Positions 1 to 6,056 of a stretch of DNA of 7,154 bases are shown here, piece after piece. This DNA comes from an uncultured Alistipes sp. (GTDB lineage Bacteria > Bacteroidota > Bacteroidia > Bacteroidales > Rikenellaceae). The notes under the pieces were generated by a model, which did not search any database, had not been told where the DNA came from, and saw nothing but the letters and a program-made list of their open reading frames with translations. Location of the stretch: positions 1 through 7,154 of the forward strand of contig URTU01000091.1 of NCBI GenBank assembly GCA_900550925.1, in the 5' to 3' direction. The translations under genes and the position numbers were made by a program. Numbering within the stretch: the first letter of the stretch is position 1; each line of letters starts with the position of its first letter.

Positions 1-191
1 TTCGGATTGCCGCCCCGATGGTTTCGGGAGCAGACTGGTTTCAAAGATATTGTTTAGGGTGCTGCTTTCGTGCCGGCCCTTTGGATGAGACAGTATTGTT
101 TTACGTCCTCCCAATCCGGGTCAGCCGGTTCTGCTGGCACTGAATCTCGTTTTCCTCCAGTCTACTTGTTTTCCCCCCCCCTCCTGGTGGT
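1..191. other. Gap downstream of fabG, no supported gene
   Basis: No convincing gene is visible here. On the plus strand, an open frame entering from the left edge ends at a TAG at 55-57 after 18 codons; it could be the tail of a gene outside the window, but it is too short to identify. On the minus strand, a GTG-initiated frame of 26 codons ends near position 63, and another frame stays open from 120 to the left edge without an ATG. Neither has a persuasive ribosome binding site or recognisable product. A small hairpin (CCCGA at 14-18, TCGGG at 24-28) lacks a T-tract, so I do not call it a terminator. The stretch also holds the C9 tract listed separately. Confidence 0.5.
173..181. repeat. 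C9 homopolymer next to fabG stop
   Basis: Nine consecutive C bases on the plus strand (G9 on the fabG strand) begin 11 bases past the fabG stop codon. In the fabG direction the tract follows GGA and precedes AAAAC. It lies outside the fabG reading frame, so a length change would not alter FabG. G/C runs this long are prone to slippage and to sequencing error, so the exact length is uncertain. Confidence 0.85.
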
Positions 192-938
192 TTAGCAGTT
201 CATGGCACCGCAGCAGTGGATCACCTGTCCGCTGACATACGACGAGAGGTCGGATGCGAGGAACAGTGCAACTTTGGCAACGTCCTCGGGCGTTCCGCCG
301 CGACGCAACGGAATCTGTTTGTACCAGCCTTCCTTGACTTCGTCGGGCAGTGCGTTTGTCATTTCGGTAATGATGAATCCCGGGGCGATGGCGTTTGCAC
401 GGATTCCGCGGGGACCCATCTCCTTGGCGATCGACTTGGCCAGACCGATCAGACCGGCTTTCGAAGCCGAATAGTTGCACTGGCCGGCATTGCCCGATAC
501 GCCTACTACGGACGACATGTTGATGATCGAACCGCTTCTTTGACGGGCCATGATCGGCGTTACGGCATGGATGAAGTTAAAGGCCGATTTCAGATTGACG
601 TTCAGGACGATATCCCATTGCTGCTCGCTCATGCGCATCATCAGGCCGTCGCGTGTGATTCCGGCGTTGTTGACCAGAATGTCGATGTGGCCGAAATCCT
701 TGAGAATCTGATCGACAACCTTGTGCGTGTCTTCGAAATTGGCGGCATTCGAAGCATATCCCTTGCATTTTACGCCTTGGGCAGCGATTTCGGCTTCGGT
801 AGCCTTTGCATTGTCGTCGATGGCCAGGTCGGTGAATGCCACGTCGGCACCCTCCTTGGCGAACTGAAGTGCGATAGCCTTGCCGATACCGCGGGCGGCG
901 CCGGTTACTATGGCAACTTTTCCTTCGAGTAATTTCAT
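192..938 (-). CDS. fabG: 3-oxoacyl-[acyl-carrier-protein] reductase FabG
   Basis: FabG is a cytoplasmic short-chain dehydrogenase that uses NADPH to reduce 3-oxoacyl-ACP to 3-hydroxyacyl-ACP, the first reduction of each fatty-acid elongation cycle. At 248 residues it has the usual family length. Seen in the sequence: the Rossmann cofactor motif TGAARGIG (residues 12-19), NNAG (90-93), and the catalytic set Asn115, Ser143, Tyr156 and Lys160. The spacings (28, 13 and 4 residues) equal those of E. coli FabG Asn110-Ser138-Tyr151-Lys155. PGFI (187-190), followed by the TEM segment, fits the substrate/cofactor loop. The ATG start gives the classic short lead into the first beta strand. The upstream bases are A/T-rich without a Shine-Dalgarno, normal for Bacteroidota, and a TATCTTTG box lies about 45 bases upstream. 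The C-terminus (HCCGAMNC) is cysteine-rich and has GA where many homologues have GG. Other SDR reductases are possible but fit less well. Confidence 0.95.
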   Translation of the reverse strand: MKLLEGKVAIVTGAARGIGKAIALQFAKEGADVAFTDLAIDDNAKATEAEIAAQGVKCKGYASNAANFEDTHKVVDQILKDFGHIDILVNNAGITRDGLMMRMSEQQWDIVLNVNLKSAFNFIHAVTPIMARQRSGSIINMSSVVGVSGNAGQCNYSASKAGLIGLAKSIAKEMGPRGIRANAIAPGFIITEMTNALPDEVKEGWYKQIPLRRGGTPEDVAKVALFLASDLSSYVSGQVIHCCGAMNC

Positions 939-982
939 AGTGTTTTTATGTTTTGATGGTTATTATCACCTGCTTGGCAGCA

Positions 983-990
983 CAAAGATA
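983..990 (-). promoter_or_regulatory. Putative fabG promoter, -7 box
   Basis: Read on the minus strand this is TATCTTTG, an exact match to the Bacteroidota -7 consensus TAnnTTTG recognised by the primary sigma factor. It sits about 45 bases before the fabG ATG in the correct orientation, implying a leader of roughly 40 nt. I see no good -33 TTTG at the expected 19-21 base spacing, so the call rests on the -7 box and its placement. Confidence 0.6.
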
Positions 991-1041
991 ACAAAATTAT
1001 TTTAATGCGGTTTTTCCGGATGTAAAATTGGCGAATATTCG

Positions 1042-1049
1042 TATCTTTG
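1042..1049 (+). promoter_or_regulatory. Putative rightward promoter, -7 box
   Basis: TATCTTTG on the plus strand exactly matches TAnnTTTG and is oriented toward glyA. If it drives glyA, the transcript would carry a leader of about 250 nt; alternatively it serves a small gene or remnant in 1055-1251. The -33 region is weak (only a T-run at 1011-1015, too far upstream). It faces away from the minus-strand box at 983-990, so the two form a divergent promoter pair about 50 bp apart. Confidence 0.5.
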
Positions 1050-1306
1050 TCGAATCGTTGGCTTACCTGTTCGCCGAGATGCCGGACGTGGCTGCGGAAG
1101 GAGAGGCAGCATGCGCTGGAGTTATCGGCATACGTACTGGGGATGGTTGAACGGGCGGCCGGAAACTTTGGCCGAATCTATTGGCCGGCGGCGAATGTGG
1201 TGTGACGGTGGCGAAGGCGGTAAATGTTTTGTGCAGGTGGGCAAGCAATGATGTCGGCCAGGATGGAACAGAGGGTTTGAATTGAATAATCCATATACTA
1301 TTACTT

Positions 1307-2587
1307 ATGAAAAGAGATTCCCTGATTTTCGATTTGATTGCCGAGGAGCGTGCACGGCAGAGTCGCGGTATCGAACTGATCGCTTCGGAGAACTTCGTTA
1401 GCGAACAGGTGATGGAGGCCATGGGTTCGGTCCTCACCAACAAATATGCCGAAGGTTATCCGGCAGCCCGCTATTACGGCGGATGCGAAGTTGTCGACAA
1501 GGTCGAGCAGCTGGCCATCGACCGCCTGTGCAAAATCTACGGTGCCGAGTATGCCAATGTCCAGCCACATTCGGGTGCCCAGGCTAACATGGCTGTCTTC
1601 ACGGCCGTCCTGAAGCCGGGTGACACATTCATGGGCCTCGACCTTTCGCATGGCGGCCACCTTTCGCACGGTTCGCCGGTAAACTTCTCGGGACTCTATT
1701 TCAATGCTGTCAGCTACAAGCTCGACGAGGCTACCGGACGTGTCGACTACGATTCGATGGAGCGGCTGGCACTCGAACACCGTCCGAAACTGATTGTCGG
1801 CGGAGCGTCGGCATACAGCCGTGAGTGGGACTACAAACGCATGCGCGAGATTGCCGACAAGGTGGGAGCGCTCCTGATGATCGACATGGCACATACGGCC
1901 GGACTGATTGCGGCGGGCCTGCTCGAAAATCCGGTGAAATATGCACATATCGTCACCTCGACAACCCACAAGACCCTGCGCGGTCCGCGCGGCGGTATCA
2001 TTCTCATGGGCAAGGATTTCGACAACCCGTGGGGGCTGACCACACCCAAGGGCGTCGTGAAGAAGATGTCGCAGTTGTTGAATTCGGCCGTATTCCCCGG
2101 GGTGCAGGGCGGTCCGCTCGAGCATGTAATTGCCGCCAAGGCGGTGGCTTTCGGCGAGGCCCTCGACCCGAGCTACAAGGAGTACCAGAAGCAGGTGCAG
2201 GTCAATGCCCGCGCAATGGCCGAGGCATTCATGAAGCGCGGCTACAAGATCGTTTCGGGCGGCACGGACAACCACCTGATCCTGGTCGACCTGCGCACCA
2301 AGTTTCCAGAGCTGACCGGTAAGGCGGCCGAGAAGGCGCTGGTTGCGGCCGACATCACTACCAACAAGAATATGGTTCCGTTCGACAGCCGTTCGCCGTT
2401 CCAGACTTCGGGACTGCGTTTCGGTACGCCGGCAATCACCACCCGCGGCCTGAAGGAGGACAAGATGGACGCTATCGTGGCGCTGATCGACCGTGTGCTT
2501 TCGGATTACGAAAATCCCGATACGATTGCCGCAGTCAAGGCTGAGGTCAATGCGATGATGGCGCAGTACCCGCTCTTTGCCTGGTAA
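1307..2587 (+). CDS. glyA: Serine hydroxymethyltransferase GlyA
   Basis: GlyA is a cytoplasmic, PLP-dependent fold-type I enzyme that interconverts serine plus tetrahydrofolate with glycine plus 5,10-methylenetetrahydrofolate, the main one-carbon source for purines, thymidylate and methionine. The 426-residue length is near the family norm (E. coli 417). Seen in the sequence: the N-terminal ELIASENF block (residues 22-29), NKYAEGYP and RYYGG, the PLP-binding Asp193 and His196 in MIDMAH, and the Schiff-base Lys222 in TTHKTLRGPRGG. These sit seven residues before E. coli Asp200, His203 and Lys229. A segment after the active-site lysine (about residues 237-260) appears longer than in E. coli; I believe this is usual for Bacteroidota, from memory. 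The ATG is supported by the N-terminal match; the bases before it are A/T-rich with no Shine-Dalgarno. It is divergent from fabG and 241 bp from the next gene, so probably monocistronic. Confidence 0.98.
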   Translation: MKRDSLIFDLIAEERARQSRGIELIASENFVSEQVMEAMGSVLTNKYAEGYPAARYYGGCEVVDKVEQLAIDRLCKIYGAEYANVQPHSGAQANMAVFTAVLKPGDTFMGLDLSHGGHLSHGSPVNFSGLYFNAVSYKLDEATGRVDYDSMERLALEHRPKLIVGGASAYSREWDYKRMREIADKVGALLMIDMAHTAGLIAAGLLENPVKYAHIVTSTTHKTLRGPRGGIILMGKDFDNPWGLTTPKGVVKKMSQLLNSAVFPGVQGGPLEHVIAAKAVAFGEALDPSYKEYQKQVQVNARAMAEAFMKRGYKIVSGGTDNHLILVDLRTKFPELTGKAAEKALVAADITTNKNMVPFDSRSPFQTSGLRFGTPAITTRGLKEDKMDAIVALIDRVLSDYENPDTIAAVKAEVNAMMAQYPLFAW

Positions 2588-2606
2588 TCGTAAGACAGAG
2601 TTTACG

Positions 2607-2645
2607 CCCGTGCGGGTGCCGTCATATCAAGCGGCACGGCACGGG
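2607..2645 (+). terminator. Hairpin after glyA, probable terminator
   Basis: An inverted repeat begins 19 bases after the glyA stop codon. CCCGTGC (2607-2613) pairs with GCACGGG (2639-2645) and GTGCCG (2616-2621) pairs with CGGCAC (2632-2637). A small internal bulge (GG against G) separates the two stem parts, and the loop is 10 nt. The stem is long and G+C-rich, but what follows (TGTTCTGCACTTT) is only a weak T-rich tail. It may be an imperfect intrinsic terminator or a 3'-end stabilising structure. Confidence 0.5.
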
Positions 2646-2828
2646 TGTTCTGCACTTTCGGCACCGATGATGGAAAACGATGGATTCTTGTTCCGGTGGT
2701 GCGGATGCGGTGAGATCGTGGGCTGATTGCCTGCACAGCCCGCAGGGATTGGCTGTGGCGGACGCCGGGTGATGTTCGGACTGTCAGGAACGATAGGGAA
2801 TATAAGGGTGTAACATTTAACAGATATA

Positions 2829-3518
2829 ATGGCCATGAACGAGATAATAGCTTTCCTCGAAGAGTTGAGGATGCACAACGACAAGGTTTGGTTCGATGCC
2901 AACCGTGCGCGGTACAACGCTTTGCGAGACCGTTTCTGTCGGTTTGTAGACGGATTGATTTCGGGTGTCGGGACATTCGATGCTTCGGTGCGGGGGCTGT
3001 CGGCGCGGGAGTGCGTCTTCAGGATTAACCGCGATATCCGTTTCTCCCCGAACAAGGCCCCCTACAAGACCAACATGGGTGCTTTTATCGCCCCGCACGG
3101 AAAGAAGGGCGGTTATGCCGGATACTATTTCCATCTGGAGCCGGTCGGCGGCGAGATGATCGGGGGCAGCATATTGGCTTCGGGAATAGTCTGCATACCG
3201 CCGGTGGTGTTGCGGAGCCTGCGCGACGAGATCTTCGACAACGGCGACGAGATGGTGGCTGCGATCTGCCGGGCAAAGGGCTTCACCCTCGACCGAAGCG
3301 AATCGCTGAGCCGTACCCCGAAGGGTTTCCCGACAGGCTCGCCGCACGACGATCTGTTGCGGCTGAAGAACCTTTGCCTCGACATGCCGATTCCGACGGA
3401 GCTGCTGGATGACGAGATCCGGTTGTCGGAGTGGGCGATCGAACGGTTCAGGTCGACATACGGGTTCATCGCACAGCTGAACCGTGCCGTACAATACGCC
3501 TTCGAGGAGATGATGTAG
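2829..3518 (+). CDS. DUF2461 (TIGR02453) family protein, function unknown
   Basis: This 229-residue protein matches the DUF2461/TIGR02453 family, whose biochemical role is not established to my knowledge. Seen in the sequence: an N-terminal block with FLEELRMHNDKVWFDANRARY (residues 9-29), where HNDKxWF and RxxY are hallmarks; the signature FRINRDIRFSPNKAPYKTNM (64-83); a GYYFHLEP strand (98-105); the Gly-rich GGEMIGGSI segment (107-115); and the C-terminal RTPKGFP with HDDLLRLK (162-180). There is no signal peptide or membrane segment, so it is probably cytoplasmic. The length is normal and all signature blocks are present, so it looks intact. Two in-frame ATGs (2829 and 2835) could start it; neither has a Shine-Dalgarno, and the family match does not separate them. 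It is flanked by gaps of 241 and 178 bp, so context gives no functional clue. Confidence 0.9.
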   Translation: MAMNEIIAFLEELRMHNDKVWFDANRARYNALRDRFCRFVDGLISGVGTFDASVRGLSARECVFRINRDIRFSPNKAPYKTNMGAFIAPHGKKGGYAGYYFHLEPVGGEMIGGSILASGIVCIPPVVLRSLRDEIFDNGDEMVAAICRAKGFTLDRSESLSRTPKGFPTGSPHDDLLRLKNLCLDMPIPTELLDDEIRLSEWAIERFRSTYGFIAQLNRAVQYAFEEMM

Positions 3519-3696
3519 TGGCAGTGGATGGCTGCGGAAGGCCAGAGACCTTTAGCAATATGGATTGTCACCGCTGACGACGGAGTCAACCGAGTTTTTG
3601 CATTTTGTATTGATATGAACTACGCGTCAGCCTATACAAATCGACAGTTGTCCAGATGATTATATTGGATCGTATAACTTCAAAAACCAACCTAAA

Positions 3697-5850
3697 ATGA
3701 AACAAACCTTAATTGATTCGATTGCCATGTTGTTGAGGCATCGGGTTGCCGCAAGGTGCGGGAAATGGCTCGTCGCAGTGGCCATGACAATGCTTGGTGT
3801 GAATGCCTATTGTGCCGGACCGGAGTGGGTATGGCCCATTGAAGGCCGTAATGCCGGTGAAGATATCCTTTATTCTCCGCAGCAGTATATCGGCGAGGAG
3901 CGCAACTTCGGCGACCTGTTCATCGGCGGCGAGATCGGAGACAGTGTCGTTTGTCCGGTGGACGGTACGCTGTCGGGTATCTTTGTGGGCTATATGTTCA
4001 CGCTGACATATTCGGCGACATACGGTTACGATGCCGCTCGGCCGATGTCGGAACAGGTCGGGGAGATTGCGGCCAAAGCGCCCCAAACAGTCGACAAACG
4101 GTCGATTACAGGTACTGTCGGGATTCGGACCGACGACGGTCGGGTGGTGTATCTGTCGGGTATCATGCTGAACGAAGGTTTCAAGACCGGACAGAGGATC
4201 GTGCGCGGCCAGAGGCTCGGGACGCTGCACTACAGTTATCATGCAATCAACTCCCCGTCGTTGAAGATCGCCGTCTCTTCCCCGAAAGGGCAAAGCGATG
4301 ATCCCATGACGCCGTTCGGTTTGCGGACAACATTTGTCCCGCCCGCCAAACGTGTCGTAAAGCAACAGCTGACCGAAGAGGAGGCGATCCAGGACTTCAA
4401 TACCATAATGAACGTATTGAAGGAGGCCTATCCGTCGCTCGACGATGCCGTGTCGCCGGAGGAGTTGGCCGCATTCGAAGCCGGTTTCATCGATTCGCTG
4501 CGCGGTGGGATATCACGGAATAATTTCTACTACCAGCTTTACAGACTGCAGGCCAAGGTGCATGACTCGCATTTCTTGCTGTACCCGAATGAACAAGGTA
4601 GTGACAACCAGTATATGCCGCGGGTATTCTTCGGATGGTTCGGCGACAGCTGCATAGTCACGATGACCAAGCGCGACAATGCCGATCTGGTAGGCCGGCG
4701 TATCGTCAGTGTCGACGACCTGCCGGTAGATTCGGTCAAGCAGCTGAAAACAGGAACTATCGGCGGATACGACGGCCGAATAGAGAGCGTGATCGATCAG
4801 GAACTGGCCATATTCGGGACAAGGCTCAGCGCCGACAATGACCTGGCCCGTCAGAAGATCGAGTTTGCGGATGGAGAGGTGCGCTCGTTCACCGGTTTCC
4901 GATCGAACGGCAATCCGGCCGATTTTACCAATGCCTATATCGGATATTTGAGAGCCAATATCTACTATCCCGACATGTATCGGCTGCGCATGATCGATGA
5001 TTCGACAGCCTATGTCGGAATCTCGTCATTCTCGCTCAATGAGACGCAGACCGACGAGATTGTCGGCTTTATCGATTCAGTCTCCATGGTGCCCAATCTG
5101 ATTGTCGACCTGCGTAACAACCGAGGCGGAGATGTCGAGGTTCTCGGGCGGATACTCTCCTGCCTGCTCAACGAGCCGGGCCGCAACAAGGGCGCCGAAT
5201 GCATGGTGACAAAACAGGGAAACTTCGAATCGTTTGCCGGCTGCTGCCTGAACTATACGGAGGATATGGAGATATTTCCGGAGTACCGGCCGGTCGAAGG
5301 GCGCGAAGGCTTCTTCACGACTGAATACAACGATAGCTTCATGCCCGATTCGACGGTGCAGTACCGCGGGCGGATATATGTGCTGACGAACGCTTCATCC
5401 TGCTCGGCCGCGACGATCTTCCCGGCCGCGATCGTGCGAAACCACCGCGGTGTGGTTGTCGGCCGTGAAACAGGAACCACATATCACTACATGACCGCAT
5501 TGAAATTTGCCGATATCGTCTTGCCGAATTCGGGTTTCCAGTTCAAGGTGCCGCTGGTGAGGTGTATTTACGATACCACCAGCAACGACCGTATACCGTA
5601 CGGCCGGGGAGTGCTGCCGGATTATCCGGTCGACCTTACATATGAGGAGGCTTACAGCCGTCCCGATTCGATACTGAACTATGCCCTGCAATTGATTGAC
5701 GAGGGGCGCTACTTTACCGGCGACGATCCGTTTGCGGCCAACGATGCACCGGTTGGGGGGCGACGTTCGCGGTTAGCCGGGTATATCGCAATCGGATGTG
5801 CGCTATTGGCTGCGGTCCTTTTTCTGTCGCGGCGGCCGAAAAAGAGGTAG
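3697..5850 (+). CDS. Exported S41 peptidase with degenerate M23-like domain and C-terminal anchor
   Basis: A 717-residue exported protein. A long basic n-region precedes a hydrophobic stretch (about residues 24-37), with likely signal-peptidase cleavage near AYC-AG (38-41); no lipobox is seen. Residues about 44-200 resemble an M23/duplicated-hybrid-motif beta domain (WVWPIEGR; VCPVDGTLSG; the GQRIVRGQRLGTL strand), but the zinc ligands are not seen: DLFIGG stands where HxGxD is expected and SLKIAVS where HLHFE is expected. It may therefore bind rather than cut. Residues about 222-300 form a helical lead-in with KVHDSHFLL; Ser291-His292 resemble the tricorn-type Ser-His pair. Residues about 438-650 are the S41 core: LIVDLRNNRGGD (468-479), the presumed nucleophile Ser570 in TNASSCSAA, GRETG (589-593) and GRGVLPDYPV (636-645). 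Residues 693-710 form a membrane span followed by the basic tail RRPKKR. The catalytic domain should face the periplasm. Substrate unknown; an ATG at residue 11 is an alternative start. Confidence 0.88.
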   Translation: MKQTLIDSIAMLLRHRVAARCGKWLVAVAMTMLGVNAYCAGPEWVWPIEGRNAGEDILYSPQQYIGEERNFGDLFIGGEIGDSVVCPVDGTLSGIFVGYMFTLTYSATYGYDAARPMSEQVGEIAAKAPQTVDKRSITGTVGIRTDDGRVVYLSGIMLNEGFKTGQRIVRGQRLGTLHYSYHAINSPSLKIAVSSPKGQSDDPMTPFGLRTTFVPPAKRVVKQQLTEEEAIQDFNTIMNVLKEAYPSLDDAVSPEELAAFEAGFIDSLRGGISRNNFYYQLYRLQAKVHDSHFLLYPNEQGSDNQYMPRVFFGWFGDSCIVTMTKRDNADLVGRRIVSVDDLPVDSVKQLKTGTIGGYDGRIESVIDQELAIFGTRLSADNDLARQKIEFADGEVRSFTGFRSNGNPADFTNAYIGYLRANIYYPDMYRLRMIDDSTAYVGISSFSLNETQTDEIVGFIDSVSMVPNLIVDLRNNRGGDVEVLGRILSCLLNEPGRNKGAECMVTKQGNFESFAGCCLNYTEDMEIFPEYRPVEGREGFFTTEYNDSFMPDSTVQYRGRIYVLTNASSCSAATIFPAAIVRNHRGVVVGRETGTTYHYMTALKFADIVLPNSGFQFKVPLVRCIYDTTSNDRIPYGRGVLPDYPVDLTYEEAYSRPDSILNYALQLIDEGRYFTGDDPFAANDAPVGGRRSRLAGYIAIGCALLAAVLFLSRRPKKR

Positions 5851-5990
5851 TCCAAGACGGATTGCCGCTTTCAGCATCCGTACCTGCAGCCCGGCTGAGA
5901 GGATGATACTGCCGGTATGGCATGCAGACCGAGAGGTAGCTCTGCGGATTATTGTATAATTGTCCCGAACCCGGCCGCAAACGGCGCTGT

Positions 5991-6034
5991 AAACAAATAG
6001 GCAGGTTGCCGTAACAACCTGCCTATTTGTTTTT
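5991..6034. terminator. Bidirectional intrinsic terminator, 18-bp stem
   Basis: A perfect inverted repeat pairs 5991-6008 with 6015-6032 (core ACAAATAGGCAGGTTG against its exact complement) around the 6-nt loop CCGTAA. Going right, the stem runs into TTTGTTTTT (6026-6034). Going left on the minus strand it ends in TATTTGTTT. It therefore has T-rich tails in both directions and lies between the convergent S41-type gene (ending 5850) and the M20 gene (ending 6057), fitting a shared terminator. The 140 bases between the S41 stop and the stem hold nothing I recognise. Confidence 0.92.
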
Positions 6035-6056
6035 GTGAATGCTGCGGCTAAGCGTT

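Larger units (their letters stand above)
939..1306. other. Divergent fabG-glyA intergenic region
   Basis: This 368-bp gap has an A/T-rich part (about 940-1050) with two oppositely oriented TATCTTTG boxes, followed by a G+C-rich part (about 1055-1270) and an A/T-rich lead into glyA. The G+C-rich part has coding-like composition but no long ORF. An ATG at 1111 with a good upstream AAGGAGAGG opens a 46-residue frame ending at 1251; the peptide is rich in Trp, Arg and Gly and I do not recognise it. Two other frames look more protein-like but break: one runs through about 1055-1110 and stops at 1148-1150, the other runs from about 1113 to a stop at 1203-1205. This could be a decayed or frameshifted small gene, a long glyA leader, or chance. 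I recognise no known riboswitch in it. Confidence 0.5.

Noticed and set aside
63..143. GTG-started 26-codon minus-strand ORF just after fabG
   Set aside because: The upstream GGAGG is about 13 bases away, the peptide is short and unrecognised, and nothing supports translation.
216..932. Long plus-strand open frame opposite fabG
   Set aside because: It overlaps almost the whole of fabG, has low-complexity shadow-like composition and no known motif.
1301..2275. Long minus-strand open frame opposite glyA (324 codons)
   Set aside because: It lies antisense to a certain glyA, has no recognisable domain, and such frames are common opposite G+C-rich genes with strong codon bias.
2602..3055. Minus-strand open frames across the glyA-DUF2461 gap
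   Set aside because: They run into the conserved start of the DUF2461 gene, are rich in Arg/Pro/Ser and have no ribosome site or recognisable domain.
3640..3690. Promoter for the S41-type gene (TTG at 3648-3650 with TAACTTCA at 3675-3682)
   Set aside because: The -7 match is only partial (TTCA instead of TTTG) and the spacing is too long, so I do not call it.
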